Source: Paenibacillus_E oryzisoli_A
GTDB lineage: Bacteria; Bacillota; Bacilli; Paenibacillales; NBRC-103111
Assembly (NCBI RefSeq): GCF_050467285.1
Contig: NZ_JBCMUN010000006.1
Coordinates: 496,001-560,000 of the forward strand
DNA: 64,000 nt
Reading direction: 5' to 3'
Position 1 is the stretch's first letter; the number at the start of each line of letters is the position of its first letter. The position numbers and the translations under genes are program-made. Shown here piece by piece: positions 26,177 through 35,123 of the stretch. The notes under the pieces were generated by a model that was given only the letters and a program-made list of their open reading frames with translations, was not told the DNA's origin and ran no database searches.

Positions 26177-28063
26177 ATGAAGATGTCGCTTAGACATGCT
26201 GGAGCCATGCTTTTGTGTGTTCTTTTGTTGGTGAGCTTGATTCCAGGCTTCGCTGCAGCAGCAGACACGAAATTCACCATCTCGGGTTCCAACGTGACGG
26301 CAAGTACCGACGATGGAAATGTGCCTTCGAATACGGTTGACGGCGATATGGGAACCCGCTGGTCAGCAAGCGGAGACGGCCAATGGATCAAATTCGATCT
26401 TGGCGGCAGTGTAACTGTAGCTTTTGTCAAAATTGCCTTTTTAAATGGATCTACGCGCACCTCCACGTTTGATATTCAGACTTCGGCGGACAATGCCACG
26501 TTCACAACCCGGCAAGCGAATGTCACCAGCAGCTTGGTCGATGGTCTCCAAACCTTCGATTTCCCGGATGTGGCGTCCGCCAGATATGTGCGAATCGTTG
26601 GTCATGGGAATTCATTGAACGCTTGGAACAGCTATTTGGAGGTCGAGGTTTATGGAAGTGGGGGAGGCACCCCTGCTGAGGATTCTGTGACGGTTTCGAC
26701 TCCGGCTCAGCTGCAGAGCGCGATCAATCAGGCTGTACCCGGCAGGATCATTTATTTGGAGAATGGCACTTATTCACAATCCGGCCCTATTACAGTCAAC
26801 GACATTCATGGTGAGGACGGTCAAGAAATCGTCATTAAGGCCGTGAACCGCGGGCAAGCGATTATATCCGGAGGGGCTTATTTCAGTCTGTATCAGTCGT
26901 CATATGTGACGATTTCGGGGTTGAAATTTACAACAACGACCAGCGCAAGCAACAATGCTGTGAAAATGGATGAATCCAGCCACATTCGCGTGACACGCAA
27001 TGAATTCAATCTGAATGAAACCGGAGCTACGAACAATTGGGTCAAAATCAGAGGCATCAACAGCGACAACAATCGGATCGATCGGAATAAATTCGTATCC
27101 AAAGCGGATCCAGGACCGATTATCGCGGTAGATGGCGATGGAAGTACGTATATGTCGCGCTACACGATTATCGATCGCAACTACTTCTATGACAGCACGC
27201 CAAGGATTACCAACGGCAAAGAGAGCATTCGCCTCGGCTTATCCGGCGTATCCTTATTAAACGGGAACGCGACGGTAGAGAACAATCTGTTTGAGAACAG
27301 CGATGGAGACCCGGAAATCATTTCGGTGAAAAGCAGCGGCAATACGATTCGCTACAATACGATTCGAAACTCGCAAGGGCAGGTAACGGCAAGGCACGGC
27401 AACAACAATAAATTTTACGGGAATTTCTTCTTGGGCAATGGGAGCAAATCCGGTGTAGGTGGATTCCGCATCTATGGCACGGATCATCGCATTTATAACA
27501 ACTATTTCGAAGGGCTTACGCTCGATCCGATTAATCTCGATGGCGGAGATTGGGATGGCGGATCGGATTCCACCAACTACAGCAGTGGGGATTTAAGCAA
27601 GCACTGGCGCGTGTACCGGGCGCAAGTGACGAATAACACCATCGTTGACAGCACATTCGGCATTATCATCGGCAGAAGCTATACGTCAGCGCCGGTAGAC
27701 AGCCGAGTAGCTAATAACATCGTTCGCAACAGCACAGGCACCCTATACGAAGAAGTGAAAACGTCGAACGCCGTATTTGAAGGAAACATCGGCTACGGCA
27801 GCACGTTAAATAATCGTGCGAGAACGTCATCGGAAATTCGCAACATCACCCCATCGTTCACCACGGTTAACGGCTTGCAGAAGTTAACTTCCAGCAGCGC
27901 AGCCGTTAATGCCGCTGTAGGCAGTTACTCTTACGTAACTGAGGATATGGATGGTCAAACGCGTTCAACGAACGATGTCGGCGCAGATGAATATTTCAGC
28001 TCCTCGACGGCCATCGTCCGCGCGCCGCTTAGCGCTTCGGATGTAGGACCTGACAGCCCGTAA
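26177..28063 (+). CDS. Secreted polysaccharide lyase family 6 enzyme with N-terminal discoidin (CBM32-like) domain
   Basis: A 628-residue secreted enzyme. The signal peptide is about residues 1-28 (ending FAAAA). Residues 30-155 form an F5/8 type C domain (NTVDGDMGTRWSAS, DFPDVASARYVRIVG). Residues 170-600 form the parallel beta-helix of PL6 (chondroitinase B / alginate lyase family). Lys385 in EIISVKSS and Arg406 in TARHGNN match the catalytic pair of chondroitinase B, including the 21-residue spacing. PL6 enzymes cut dermatan sulfate or alginate by beta-elimination. The GH88 gene downstream favours a uronic-acid glycan whose products carry unsaturated glucuronate. Confidence 0.9.
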   Translation: MKMSLRHAGAMLLCVLLLVSLIPGFAAAADTKFTISGSNVTASTDDGNVPSNTVDGDMGTRWSASGDGQWIKFDLGGSVTVAFVKIAFLNGSTRTSTFDIQTSADNATFTTRQANVTSSLVDGLQTFDFPDVASARYVRIVGHGNSLNAWNSYLEVEVYGSGGGTPAEDSVTVSTPAQLQSAINQAVPGRIIYLENGTYSQSGPITVNDIHGEDGQEIVIKAVNRGQAIISGGAYFSLYQSSYVTISGLKFTTTTSASNNAVKMDESSHIRVTRNEFNLNETGATNNWVKIRGINSDNNRIDRNKFVSKADPGPIIAVDGDGSTYMSRYTIIDRNYFYDSTPRITNGKESIRLGLSGVSLLNGNATVENNLFENSDGDPEIISVKSSGNTIRYNTIRNSQGQVTARHGNNNKFYGNFFLGNGSKSGVGGFRIYGTDHRIYNNYFEGLTLDPINLDGGDWDGGSDSTNYSSGDLSKHWRVYRAQVTNNTIVDSTFGIIIGRSYTSAPVDSRVANNIVRNSTGTLYEEVKTSNAVFEGNIGYGSTLNNRARTSSEIRNITPSFTTVNGLQKLTSSSAAVNAAVGSYSYVTEDMDGQTRSTNDVGADEYFSSSTAIVRAPLSASDVGPDSP

Positions 28064-28071
28064 CTTAAAAA

Positions 28072-28122
28072 CGAAACAGGTATGCAAAAACTGGAACTTT
28101 CGGTTTTTGCATACCTGTTTCG
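28072..28122 (+). terminator. Long perfect hairpin between PL6 and binding-protein genes
   Basis: A 20-bp perfect inverted repeat: the left arm at 28072-28091 starts CGAAACAGG and the right arm at 28103-28122 ends CCTGTTTCG, with an 11-base loop. There is no U tract after it. It could be a terminator, an attenuating structure, or an mRNA-end stabiliser between the lyase and the importer genes. Confidence 0.55.
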
Positions 28123-28220
28123 ATATTGAAGATAGTCTTTTTCCTGGAAATTCGGCAAAATGAAGCATGCAAGCGTTTTCAGTTGAATTCAACGGTTTAA
28201 CTACGGAAATGGGGGATAAC

Positions 28221-29864
28221 ATGGAAAGCAATCCATTGAAAAGCAAGTATCGTACCTACAGCGCTGCGGGACTCAGTGCCCTCCTGTTCACAAGCATGGT
28301 GCTCTCCGCTTGCTCGGAGACCGTCAGCACAAGTAAGGAAAGTGCGAGTCCGTCAGGGGCAGATGCAGCCAAGGCCGTCTACCCGCTGAATGCGAAAGAA
28401 ACGCTGACATCCTGGGAAAGTTTAAACAATAATGCAATCACGTTTTATCAGAACCTGGCTGAAACGCCATTCGGCAAACAGCTGGCCAAAGAAACGGGCG
28501 TTGAGGTGAAATATATTCACCCGAACGACCAGCAGATGAAGGAGCAATTTAATCTGATGATTGTGGCTGACAAGCTGCCGGATGTTATTGAATATGATTG
28601 GACGGGGAGAAGCGCGGGATCTTACCCGGGTGGCCCTGAGAAGGCGATTAACGATAAAGTCATTCTGGAGCTCAATGATCTCATCGATAAGTATGCGCCG
28701 AACTTGAAGAAAAAGCTGGCTGAGGATAAAGAGCTCGACAAAATGATCAAGACGGACAGCGGCAAATATTACGTATTTCCGATGATTCGCAACCCTTCCG
28801 GCCTTGTTTTCCGGGGCCCGATCATTCGCAAAGACTGGTTGGATGAGCTGCAATTGCCGATGCCAGAGACCATTGATGAATGGGAGACGACGTTAAAGGC
28901 ATTCCGTGACAAAAAGGGAGCAACGGCGCCATTCAGTGTCACATATGTCAACGGGAATTTCGAGATTCGCGACGCCTTTATCGGCGCTTATCATACGTCG
29001 AACACGTTCTATCTCGATGACGCAGGTAAAGTCAAGTATGGCCCTGTCGACCCGCAATATAAAGATTTCTTAGCCCTGTTCCGTAAATGGTATGCCGAAG
29101 GATTGTTTGATAAAGATTTTGCCTTGACGGACGGGAAAGCGCTGGATACGAAAATACTTGGCGGTCAAACCGGGGCAACCGTTGGCTTGCTGAGCGGAGG
29201 CCTGGGGAAATGGCTTGATGCCATGAAAACGAAGGATCCGAAATTTAATCTGGTGGGCTCGCCGTATCCAACCCTCAAAAAAGGCGAAAAGCCATTTACC
29301 GGGCAGATGGATTTCAAATACAACCCAGGTCCAAGCAAAGCGGTTTCGGCCACGACGAAAAATCCGGAACTCGCAGTTCGCTGGTTGGATTACGCTTACA
29401 GCACGCAAGGCGGCCTCTTGTTCAACTTTGGCGTCGAGGGTGAAAGCTATGTCATGAAAGACGGGAAGCCTGAGTACACCGATCAGATTGTCAAAAACGA
29501 TAAATACAGCTTGCAGCAGATGGTCTCCCAGTATACGAAGCCGAACGGTCCTTATGAAGCGGATGAACGACGCAACTGGAATACATACCCGCAGCAGGAT
29601 GCAGCCGTCAAATTATGGATGAATACCGACGCGGCTAAACATACGATACCGGCCTTTCTTACGCCTACCGCCGATGAAAGCAAAGAGCTCGGCAAAATTG
29701 TTAACGATGTAAGCAACTATAAGGAAGAGATGTTTTCGAAGTTCATTATGGGTAAAGAGGCGCTTGAAAACTACGACAAATACGTCGAGCAAATTAAAAA
29801 GCTGGGCATTGATCGCGCGGTAGAGATTTATCAGAACTCGCTGGATCGCTATAACAAGCGATAG
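28221..29864 (+). CDS. Extracellular sugar-binding lipoprotein of ABC importer
   Basis: A 547-residue lipoprotein with lipobox VLSAC near residue 30. The body is an LplA-type binding protein (VFRGPIIRKDWLDELQLPMP, GGLLFNFGVEGESY). ATG 28221, preceded by GGGGGAT, was chosen over in-frame starts at 28167 and 28209. It is the receptor for the following permease pair and probably binds uronic-acid oligosaccharides released by the PL6 lyase. Confidence 0.92.
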   Translation: MESNPLKSKYRTYSAAGLSALLFTSMVLSACSETVSTSKESASPSGADAAKAVYPLNAKETLTSWESLNNNAITFYQNLAETPFGKQLAKETGVEVKYIHPNDQQMKEQFNLMIVADKLPDVIEYDWTGRSAGSYPGGPEKAINDKVILELNDLIDKYAPNLKKKLAEDKELDKMIKTDSGKYYVFPMIRNPSGLVFRGPIIRKDWLDELQLPMPETIDEWETTLKAFRDKKGATAPFSVTYVNGNFEIRDAFIGAYHTSNTFYLDDAGKVKYGPVDPQYKDFLALFRKWYAEGLFDKDFALTDGKALDTKILGGQTGATVGLLSGGLGKWLDAMKTKDPKFNLVGSPYPTLKKGEKPFTGQMDFKYNPGPSKAVSATTKNPELAVRWLDYAYSTQGGLLFNFGVEGESYVMKDGKPEYTDQIVKNDKYSLQQMVSQYTKPNGPYEADERRNWNTYPQQDAAVKLWMNTDAAKHTIPAFLTPTADESKELGKIVNDVSNYKEEMFSKFIMGKEALENYDKYVEQIKKLGIDRAVEIYQNSLDRYNKR

Positions 29865-29904
29865 AAGCCGCCAAGGTTTGGATACGGAAGGGAGTGGAGG
29901 GGAT

Positions 29905-30804
29905 ATGTCAATTCTGAAAGATATTCGGAAAAATAAACTGCTCTATCTCATGCTGCTTCCTGTTCTTTTGTTTTTCGGGACGTTTCATTATGTCCCTATG
30001 TATGGGGCGATTATCGCCTTTAAGGACTTCTCCCCAAGGCTTGGCATTCTCGGAAGTCCGTGGGCCGGGCTCGAACATTTTAAAACCTTTTTCGAAGGCA
30101 TTTATTTCTGGCGGACGCTAAAAAATACGATCTTCATCAGCGTGTATGATCTGATTTTTGGCTTCCCGGCTCCCATCATCCTGGCGCTGCTGCTCAATGA
30201 AATTAAAAAGACCATGTTCAAACGGTCGATTCAAACCATTACCTACATGCCGCATTTCGTTTCGCTCGTCGTCGTATGCGGCATGATCAAGGAATTCACC
30301 GCAAGCAATGGGCTCGTCAATGATGTGATCGCTTTTCTGGGCGGCGAACGGCTCTCGCTGCTGCTTGAATCCCAATTTTTCCGCGCGATTTACGTGTCCT
30401 CCGGTGTTTGGCAGCATATTGGTTGGGGCACGATCATCTATCTGGCCGCACTAGCCGGCATTGATACGGAGCAGTATGAGGCTGCGAAAATCGACGGCGC
30501 AGGGCGCTGGAGGCAAACGCTCCATATCACGCTGCCGGGCATCATGCCCACGATCGTGATTTTATTGATTTTGGAGATGGGGCGCATGATGAACGTAGGG
30601 TCGGAGAAAATTATTTTGCTCTATAATCCTACCGTTTACGACACCGCTGATGTGATCAGCTCTTATGTGTATCGCATGGGCCTGCAGGAATTCAATTACA
30701 GCTTCAGCTCGGCTGTGGGACTATTCAATTCGGCCATTAACTTTGCCCTTGTAATCGGGTCCAACTGGTTAAGCCGCAAGCTGAACGATACCAGTCTGTG
30801 GTAA
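29905..30804 (+). CDS. CUT1 sugar ABC transporter permease (LplB type)
   Basis: A 299-residue permease with six predicted helices and the EAA loop QYEAAKIDGAGRWRQTL, ending NDTSLW. ATG 29905 was chosen because GGAGTGGAGGGG lies right upstream. It is closely similar in plan to the permease at 10669. It belongs to the PL6/GH88 operon. Confidence 0.93.
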   Translation: MSILKDIRKNKLLYLMLLPVLLFFGTFHYVPMYGAIIAFKDFSPRLGILGSPWAGLEHFKTFFEGIYFWRTLKNTIFISVYDLIFGFPAPIILALLLNEIKKTMFKRSIQTITYMPHFVSLVVVCGMIKEFTASNGLVNDVIAFLGGERLSLLLESQFFRAIYVSSGVWQHIGWGTIIYLAALAGIDTEQYEAAKIDGAGRWRQTLHITLPGIMPTIVILLILEMGRMMNVGSEKIILLYNPTVYDTADVISSYVYRMGLQEFNYSFSSAVGLFNSAINFALVIGSNWLSRKLNDTSLW

Positions 30805-30815
30805 GGGGGATGACG

Positions 30816-31694
30816 ATGCATCGCAAATCATGGGGGGAATGGACGTTTGATCTCGGCAACTATATGGTGCTATCCGTGCTCGCGCTGGTTACCATATACC
30901 CGATCGTGTATGTCCTGTTCGCATCTTTAAGCGATCCTACGCTGTATATGCAGCACAGCGGAATTCTTTGGAAGCCGCTTGATTTTAATCTCAAAGCCTA
31001 CAAATTGGTGTTCGAGAACGGGACCATTATGCACGGCTATGTCAATACGATGATCATTGTCGTCGTGGGCTTGTCGTTGAACATTCTGCTGACTTCGCTG
31101 GGCGCCTATGCACTGTCCCGCAAATGTCTGGGGTATCGGAGACCCCTTATGCTGTATGTCGTGTTTACGATGTTTTTCAGTGGCGGTATGATCCCGTTTT
31201 ATTTTACGGTGAAAGGACTCGGCTTGGCGAATACGTTATGGGCGCTCATCATTCCGCAGGCGATTTCCGCTTTCAATCTGATTTTGATGAAAACCGCTTT
31301 CGAAGCGATCCCGGACAGCCTGGAAGAATCCGCGAAGATGGATGGGGCGAATGAATTTGTTGTGCTATTTCGGATCATGCTTCCGCTCTGTATGCCTGTC
31401 GTGGCCGTCATGTTGCTGTACTACGGCGTGAGTCACTGGAACGCCTGGTTTAACGCGCTGATCTTCCTGCAAGATCGCTCGCTCTATCCGCTTCAGCTTG
31501 TGCTCAGAGAGCTGCTGCTGCAGAACGAGGCGAGTTCCATGGCGAGCGGCGCAAGCTCGGGCGAGGTCTCCATCATCGGTGAAACGTTGAAGCATGCGAC
31601 CATTATTATCGCGACCGTACCGGTTCTGATCGTCTACCCCTTCTTGCAAAAATATTTCGTCAAAGGCGCTTTAATTGGCGCGATTAAAGGATAA
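30816..31694 (+). CDS. CUT1 sugar ABC transporter permease (LplC type)
   Basis: A 292-residue permease with EAA loop LEESAKMDGANEFVVLFRIM and C-terminus QKYFVKGALIGAIKG. ATG 30816 is placed 6 bp after AAGGGGG; ATG 30810 and GTG 30798 in the same frame are alternatives. It sits a few bases after its partner permease. No ATPase gene follows. Confidence 0.92.
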   Translation: MHRKSWGEWTFDLGNYMVLSVLALVTIYPIVYVLFASLSDPTLYMQHSGILWKPLDFNLKAYKLVFENGTIMHGYVNTMIIVVVGLSLNILLTSLGAYALSRKCLGYRRPLMLYVVFTMFFSGGMIPFYFTVKGLGLANTLWALIIPQAISAFNLILMKTAFEAIPDSLEESAKMDGANEFVVLFRIMLPLCMPVVAVMLLYYGVSHWNAWFNALIFLQDRSLYPLQLVLRELLLQNEASSMASGASSGEVSIIGETLKHATIIIATVPVLIVYPFLQKYFVKGALIGAIKG

Positions 31695-31707
31695 TTAAAG
31701 GAGAAAC

Positions 31708-32838
31708 ATGGACATGGAAAAGCATACGGGGATTGAATCCGCCGCTCTGGAAGCTTGGTGGAAAGGCGTACAGCGCAAGGCGGATGGGATGCTAAGCCGA
31801 GGTATAGAGCTTGCACCGCATGTCGCCAAATCGGGAGCTTACGACGGCTTGAAGCTGGATCAGTGGATCTCCGGTTTCTGGCCGGGAATGTTGTGGATTC
31901 TTTATGATCTGACAGGTGAAGAGCGCTATAAGGCTGCCGCCTGGGATTGGGATGTCCGCATGGAACGTCATCTGCTCGAGGACAACCATTTCCATCATGA
32001 TGTCGGGTTCCAGCATTTGCCGACATCCGTCCTCAAATACAAACTGACCGGCGATCCGGACGGCAGACGACGCGGGCTCGCGGCAGCCAACTTTCTGGCC
32101 GGCCGCTTCAATCTGGCCGGGCAGTTCCTGCGGGCTTGGAATCGTGATTTGACCGGATGGGCCATCATCGACTGCATGATGAACTTGTCGCTCTTGTTCT
32201 GGGCTTCGAACGAGCTGGAAGATCCGCGTTTTGCGCAAATCGCCTGCGCGCATGCGGACACGGTGCTGAGGCATATGATCCGCGGGGATGGATCGACTTG
32301 TCACGTCGCTGTCTTTGATCCGCTGACAGGGGAATTGCTGGAATACAAAGGCTGGCAAGGCTATGCGCCGGACTCCTGCTGGTCCCGGGGGAATGCTTGG
32401 GCCCTGTACGGCATGACGAATACGTACCGCTTCACCAAGCAGATCAAGTACCTGCATGCTGCGCAGCAAGTCGCCCATCACTTCATCAGCTCGTTGCCGG
32501 CCGAGATGGTGCCGCCTTGGGATTTTCGGGTGCCGGATGCGGCCGAGGCGCCACGGGATACGTCCGCTGCGAGCATTGCGGCATCTGGGCTGCTTGAGCT
32601 TGCCTACGTCGTTCGAGCGGAAGACGGGCACAAGTACCGTTCAGCTGCTGAACGGATTTTGCGTTCCCTGTCCGAGAACTATGCCGCTTTCGATGAGCCG
32701 CAGCATGAGGGCATTCTGCACGGAGGAACGGGGCATAAGCCGGCAGAGGCCAATGTCGATGTCTCGTTGATCTACGGCGACTATTACTATGTGGAGGCGC
32801 TTGCCAAGCTGCAGGGCTGGCAGCATCGTGTATTCTAA
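31708..32838 (+). CDS. GH88 unsaturated uronyl hydrolase
   Basis: A 376-residue cytoplasmic alpha/alpha-barrel enzyme of the GH88 family. The two aspartates used in GH88 catalysis are seen as Asp98 (HHDVGFQHLP) and Asp155 (AIIDCMMNLSLLFWAS), with CWSRGNAWALYG and RDTSAASIAASGLLEL further on. GH88 enzymes remove the 4,5-unsaturated uronic acid from lyase-made disaccharides of hyaluronan, chondroitin and related glycans. It lies between importer and second PL6 gene, so imported lyase products are the likely substrate. The ATG follows AAAGGAGAAAC. Confidence 0.92.
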   Translation: MDMEKHTGIESAALEAWWKGVQRKADGMLSRGIELAPHVAKSGAYDGLKLDQWISGFWPGMLWILYDLTGEERYKAAAWDWDVRMERHLLEDNHFHHDVGFQHLPTSVLKYKLTGDPDGRRRGLAAANFLAGRFNLAGQFLRAWNRDLTGWAIIDCMMNLSLLFWASNELEDPRFAQIACAHADTVLRHMIRGDGSTCHVAVFDPLTGELLEYKGWQGYAPDSCWSRGNAWALYGMTNTYRFTKQIKYLHAAQQVAHHFISSLPAEMVPPWDFRVPDAAEAPRDTSAASIAASGLLELAYVVRAEDGHKYRSAAERILRSLSENYAAFDEPQHEGILHGGTGHKPAEANVDVSLIYGDYYYVEALAKLQGWQHRVF

Positions 32839-32866
32839 GACAGCAAGATGAGGAAGGTGTAGGAGA

Positions 32867-34342
32867 ATGAAAGATATGCAGGCGATAAAGTTGGAGCATA
32901 TCCAGGTCGGCATGGCCGCGGAATTGCAGCAAGCCTTGGATGAAGCGACGGCAGGAACGGTCATTGAATTGAAAAATGGGTCGTATGAACAAAGCGGCCC
33001 TTTCGTTATAAAGGATAAGCATGGGTCAGTGCTTCAGCCTATACGGATTGAAGCGGTTCACTTGGGAAAAGCCATCATCACAGGGGACTGCTATCTCCAT
33101 ATTGAAAATTCCAGCTATATTGAAGTTGTCGGACTTACCTTTCATAGCGGCATAGGTGCAGCCTCCAGCGAGCAGTCGCTGATCGACAGAGGCTTGTCCC
33201 ACCGCAGTCTGACGGGTGTCCATCCGGGCATTCAATTGCAAAGCGCCAGCCATGTTTCCATTTTGCGCAACACGTTTGCCCTGAATGAAATTGGTCAGCC
33301 GTTCCGGTTCCTTGTGGATAAGGTTCCTGTGTGGGGGCTCTACGGCATCGCGGGCAGTTGCCGGTATGGCAGCCGTTACGACCCGAACGGGGACGTATAC
33401 AGCGGCCCGACGCCTTATGACGACGCCAATCTGATTACCGACAATGGCACGCACCGCCATTTCATTCGGGTGGAGGGCGTGAGCAGCCATAACCGGATTG
33501 CCTACAACGACATTGGGCCCAAGCGAGCGTTCGGCGCCGTCCTCATTTATGACGGGGAAGGACATACCGGACAGACGATTTCGCAGCATGACGTCATTGA
33601 ATATAACTATTTTCACGATATCGGCCCGCGGGTGACGAACGGATTAGAGGCGATCCGGCTTGGTTTATCCAGCGTTTCCTTGGCACCTGCGTATGCCACG
33701 ATCCAGTATAATTTGTTCGACGGCTTCGATGGCGAAGATGAGATTATCTCGGTGAAAAGCAGCGACAATACCATCCGCTATAATACAGTTCGCCAATCAT
33801 ATGGGGGATTCGTCGCCAGGCACGGCCATCGCAACAACTTTTACGGTAACTTCTTCTTCGGCGACGGGAAGAAGCCGGGGATGAGCGGCTTCCGTATTTA
33901 TGGGAACGACCATAAAATTTATAATAATTATATGGAAGGCCTGACGGACCGCGTTATAAGGCTTGATGGCGGGTCCCATGATGCCGGCCCTGAAGGCGGA
34001 ACGAACCCCACCGTCAAGTGGATGAAGGAGGGCAAAGAAATGTCTGCGACGCTGGGGGATCTGCCCGCCGAGCAGCGGACCGAGCTTCTTCGCGGGCACT
34101 GGCGGCCGTACCATGTGCAGATTTACAACAATACGTTGGTGAACATAAATGATACCGATTGTATCTCGACTGGCGGTAAAGCTTACCAGCCTGTGGGCAC
34201 GAATGTTTATGATAACCTGATCTTGAGTCATTCAGGAACGATGCGATTGGAAACAAGCGAGCTGCCGAAAGCTGAGGGGACTTTCCTAGATGGTTTTGTA
34301 CGGCCGCTCACTGTCGAGGATGTAGGGCCTAGGGCTCGCTGA
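32867..34342 (+). CDS. Cytoplasmic polysaccharide lyase family 6 enzyme
   Basis: A 491-residue PL6 protein without signal peptide or carbohydrate-binding domain. It aligns with the catalytic part of the secreted enzyme at 26177 (RVTNGLEAIRLGLSSVSL, GMSGFRIYGNDHKIYNNYM). Catalytic Lys297 (EDEIISVKSS) and Arg318 (VARHGH) keep the 21-residue spacing, and Glu290/Glu292 match the calcium ligands of chondroitinase B. It has an insertion of about 40 residues near 150-190. It probably finishes cutting imported oligosaccharides for GH88. Confidence 0.9.
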   Translation: MKDMQAIKLEHIQVGMAAELQQALDEATAGTVIELKNGSYEQSGPFVIKDKHGSVLQPIRIEAVHLGKAIITGDCYLHIENSSYIEVVGLTFHSGIGAASSEQSLIDRGLSHRSLTGVHPGIQLQSASHVSILRNTFALNEIGQPFRFLVDKVPVWGLYGIAGSCRYGSRYDPNGDVYSGPTPYDDANLITDNGTHRHFIRVEGVSSHNRIAYNDIGPKRAFGAVLIYDGEGHTGQTISQHDVIEYNYFHDIGPRVTNGLEAIRLGLSSVSLAPAYATIQYNLFDGFDGEDEIISVKSSDNTIRYNTVRQSYGGFVARHGHRNNFYGNFFFGDGKKPGMSGFRIYGNDHKIYNNYMEGLTDRVIRLDGGSHDAGPEGGTNPTVKWMKEGKEMSATLGDLPAEQRTELLRGHWRPYHVQIYNNTLVNINDTDCISTGGKAYQPVGTNVYDNLILSHSGTMRLETSELPKAEGTFLDGFVRPLTVEDVGPRAR

Positions 34343-34472
34343 AACAAACAAGGGCAAGCGTACAAATCGTTCAATCATAGATTTTTGGGTGTTGTTAATT
34401 CGTACATCGTGTATAATTAAATTCGTAAAGTTGGGCAAAGCATGCGGAGTTTAACAAATGAAGGGGATAAAC

Positions 34473-34706
34473 ATGAACCAAGAGGATGTCGTCAAGCAGC
34501 GTATTAAAGATTACCAGCAGACAGAGGGAGTGCGGCCTCTTACTTGCGGAAACAACAGTAAGCACGAGAAATTATATCCTAAGGTTCTTGAACAAGGATT
34601 AGTTCTTCTTTGCCCTAATTGCAATTATGTTCAGACGTATATCCCAGATCTTTTTTTTGATGATGATTTTTATGAGTGGTTGCGAGGCATGAAGAGCTTG
34701 ACTTAA
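34473..34706 (+). CDS. Small zinc-ribbon-like protein, function unknown
   Basis: A 77-residue protein. One cysteine (LTCGNNSKHEK, with a nearby histidine) and a CPNCNY pair about 27 residues later suggest one small metal-binding ribbon. ATG 34473 is preceded by AAGGGG at 6 bp; an in-frame ATG at 34458 has no such site. A TATAAT box at 34412-34417 lies upstream. It is a single-gene unit closed by a terminator. Confidence 0.7.
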   Translation: MNQEDVVKQRIKDYQQTEGVRPLTCGNNSKHEKLYPKVLEQGLVLLCPNCNYVQTYIPDLFFDDDFYEWLRGMKSLT

Positions 34707-34722
34707 GGCGAAGCGGTGAAAT

Positions 34723-34764
34723 AAAGAGGTTGAACTAGGGAATCTCCTTTTCAACCTTTTTTTG
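34723..34764 (+). terminator. Rho-independent terminator after small gene
   Basis: AGGTTGAA (34727-34734) pairs with TTCAACCT (34750-34757), followed by a run of six or more T. Confidence 0.8.
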
Positions 34765-34770
34765 CTTGCC

Positions 34771-34836
34771 ATGCATACGGATTTGAAGCGTCTGGCGCTG
34801 CGGCCTTATGAAGCGCAGGTATTCAAGCTGCGCTAG
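34771..34836 (+). pseudogene. C-terminal remnant of a GH13-type glucosidase
   Basis: A 22-codon frame MHTDLKRLALRPYEAQVFKL, then R and stop. The LRPYEAxVF ending is the usual last strand of GH13 oligo-1,6-glucosidases and related enzymes. No upstream part exists, so it marks a deleted gene. The match is short. Confidence 0.45.
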
Positions 34837-34969
34837 GTTGTATGAACAACATTGCCGCCATAGGCAGAATAAAAAATGTGTTGCAGTCTCATCATGATTA
34901 GCGTATATTTGTCTGAGAATCCAAAAAATTCATACAATTGAAGTGTTGGCTGCGGGCTGAGTATTGGAG

Positions 34970-35036
34970 AAACCCAATTGCTACTCATTACTTTTTTCCT
35001 TGGGGAAAAGAGAATGGTTGCAATTGGGTTTTTTAG
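34970..35036 (+). terminator. Terminator-like leader hairpin before importer operon
   Basis: AAACCCAATTGC (34970-34981) pairs with GCAATTGGGTTT (35020-35031), followed by TTTTT. The 38-base loop is unusually long. It lies 90 bp before the binding-protein gene, so it may end an upstream transcript or act as an attenuator of the operon. Confidence 0.55.
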
Positions 35037-35123
35037 CGTCTGGAAAGGGGGGATCATCCGAGCAGTCCGTACCAAAAGCTGGAGGAATTACCATAACGAT
35101 TTCGACAAAGGGAGTTGAAACGC

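Larger units (their letters stand above)
34707..35123. other. Long intergenic region with terminator, gene remnant and leader hairpin
   Basis: About 415 bp without an intact gene. It contains the terminator of the small gene, a 22-codon remnant resembling a GH13 C-terminus, an inverted repeat TTGTATGAA/TTCATACAA (34838 and 34929), and a hairpin at 34970-35036 ahead of the next operon. No known riboswitch signature was recognised. Confidence 0.6.

Noticed and set aside
31792..32631. 279-codon open frame on the minus strand
   Set aside because: Antisense shadow of the GH88 gene with low-complexity composition and no ribosome binding site.
34392..34417. TTGTTA and TATAAT as a promoter for the small zinc-ribbon-like gene
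   Set aside because: The spacing is only 14 bp, too short for a standard sigma-A promoter; only the -10 box is mentioned in the gene entry.
34838..34937. Inverted repeat TTGTATGAA / TTCATACAA
   Set aside because: Nine-base arms 82 bp apart, with no transposase and no target duplication seen; could be chance in A/T-rich DNA.
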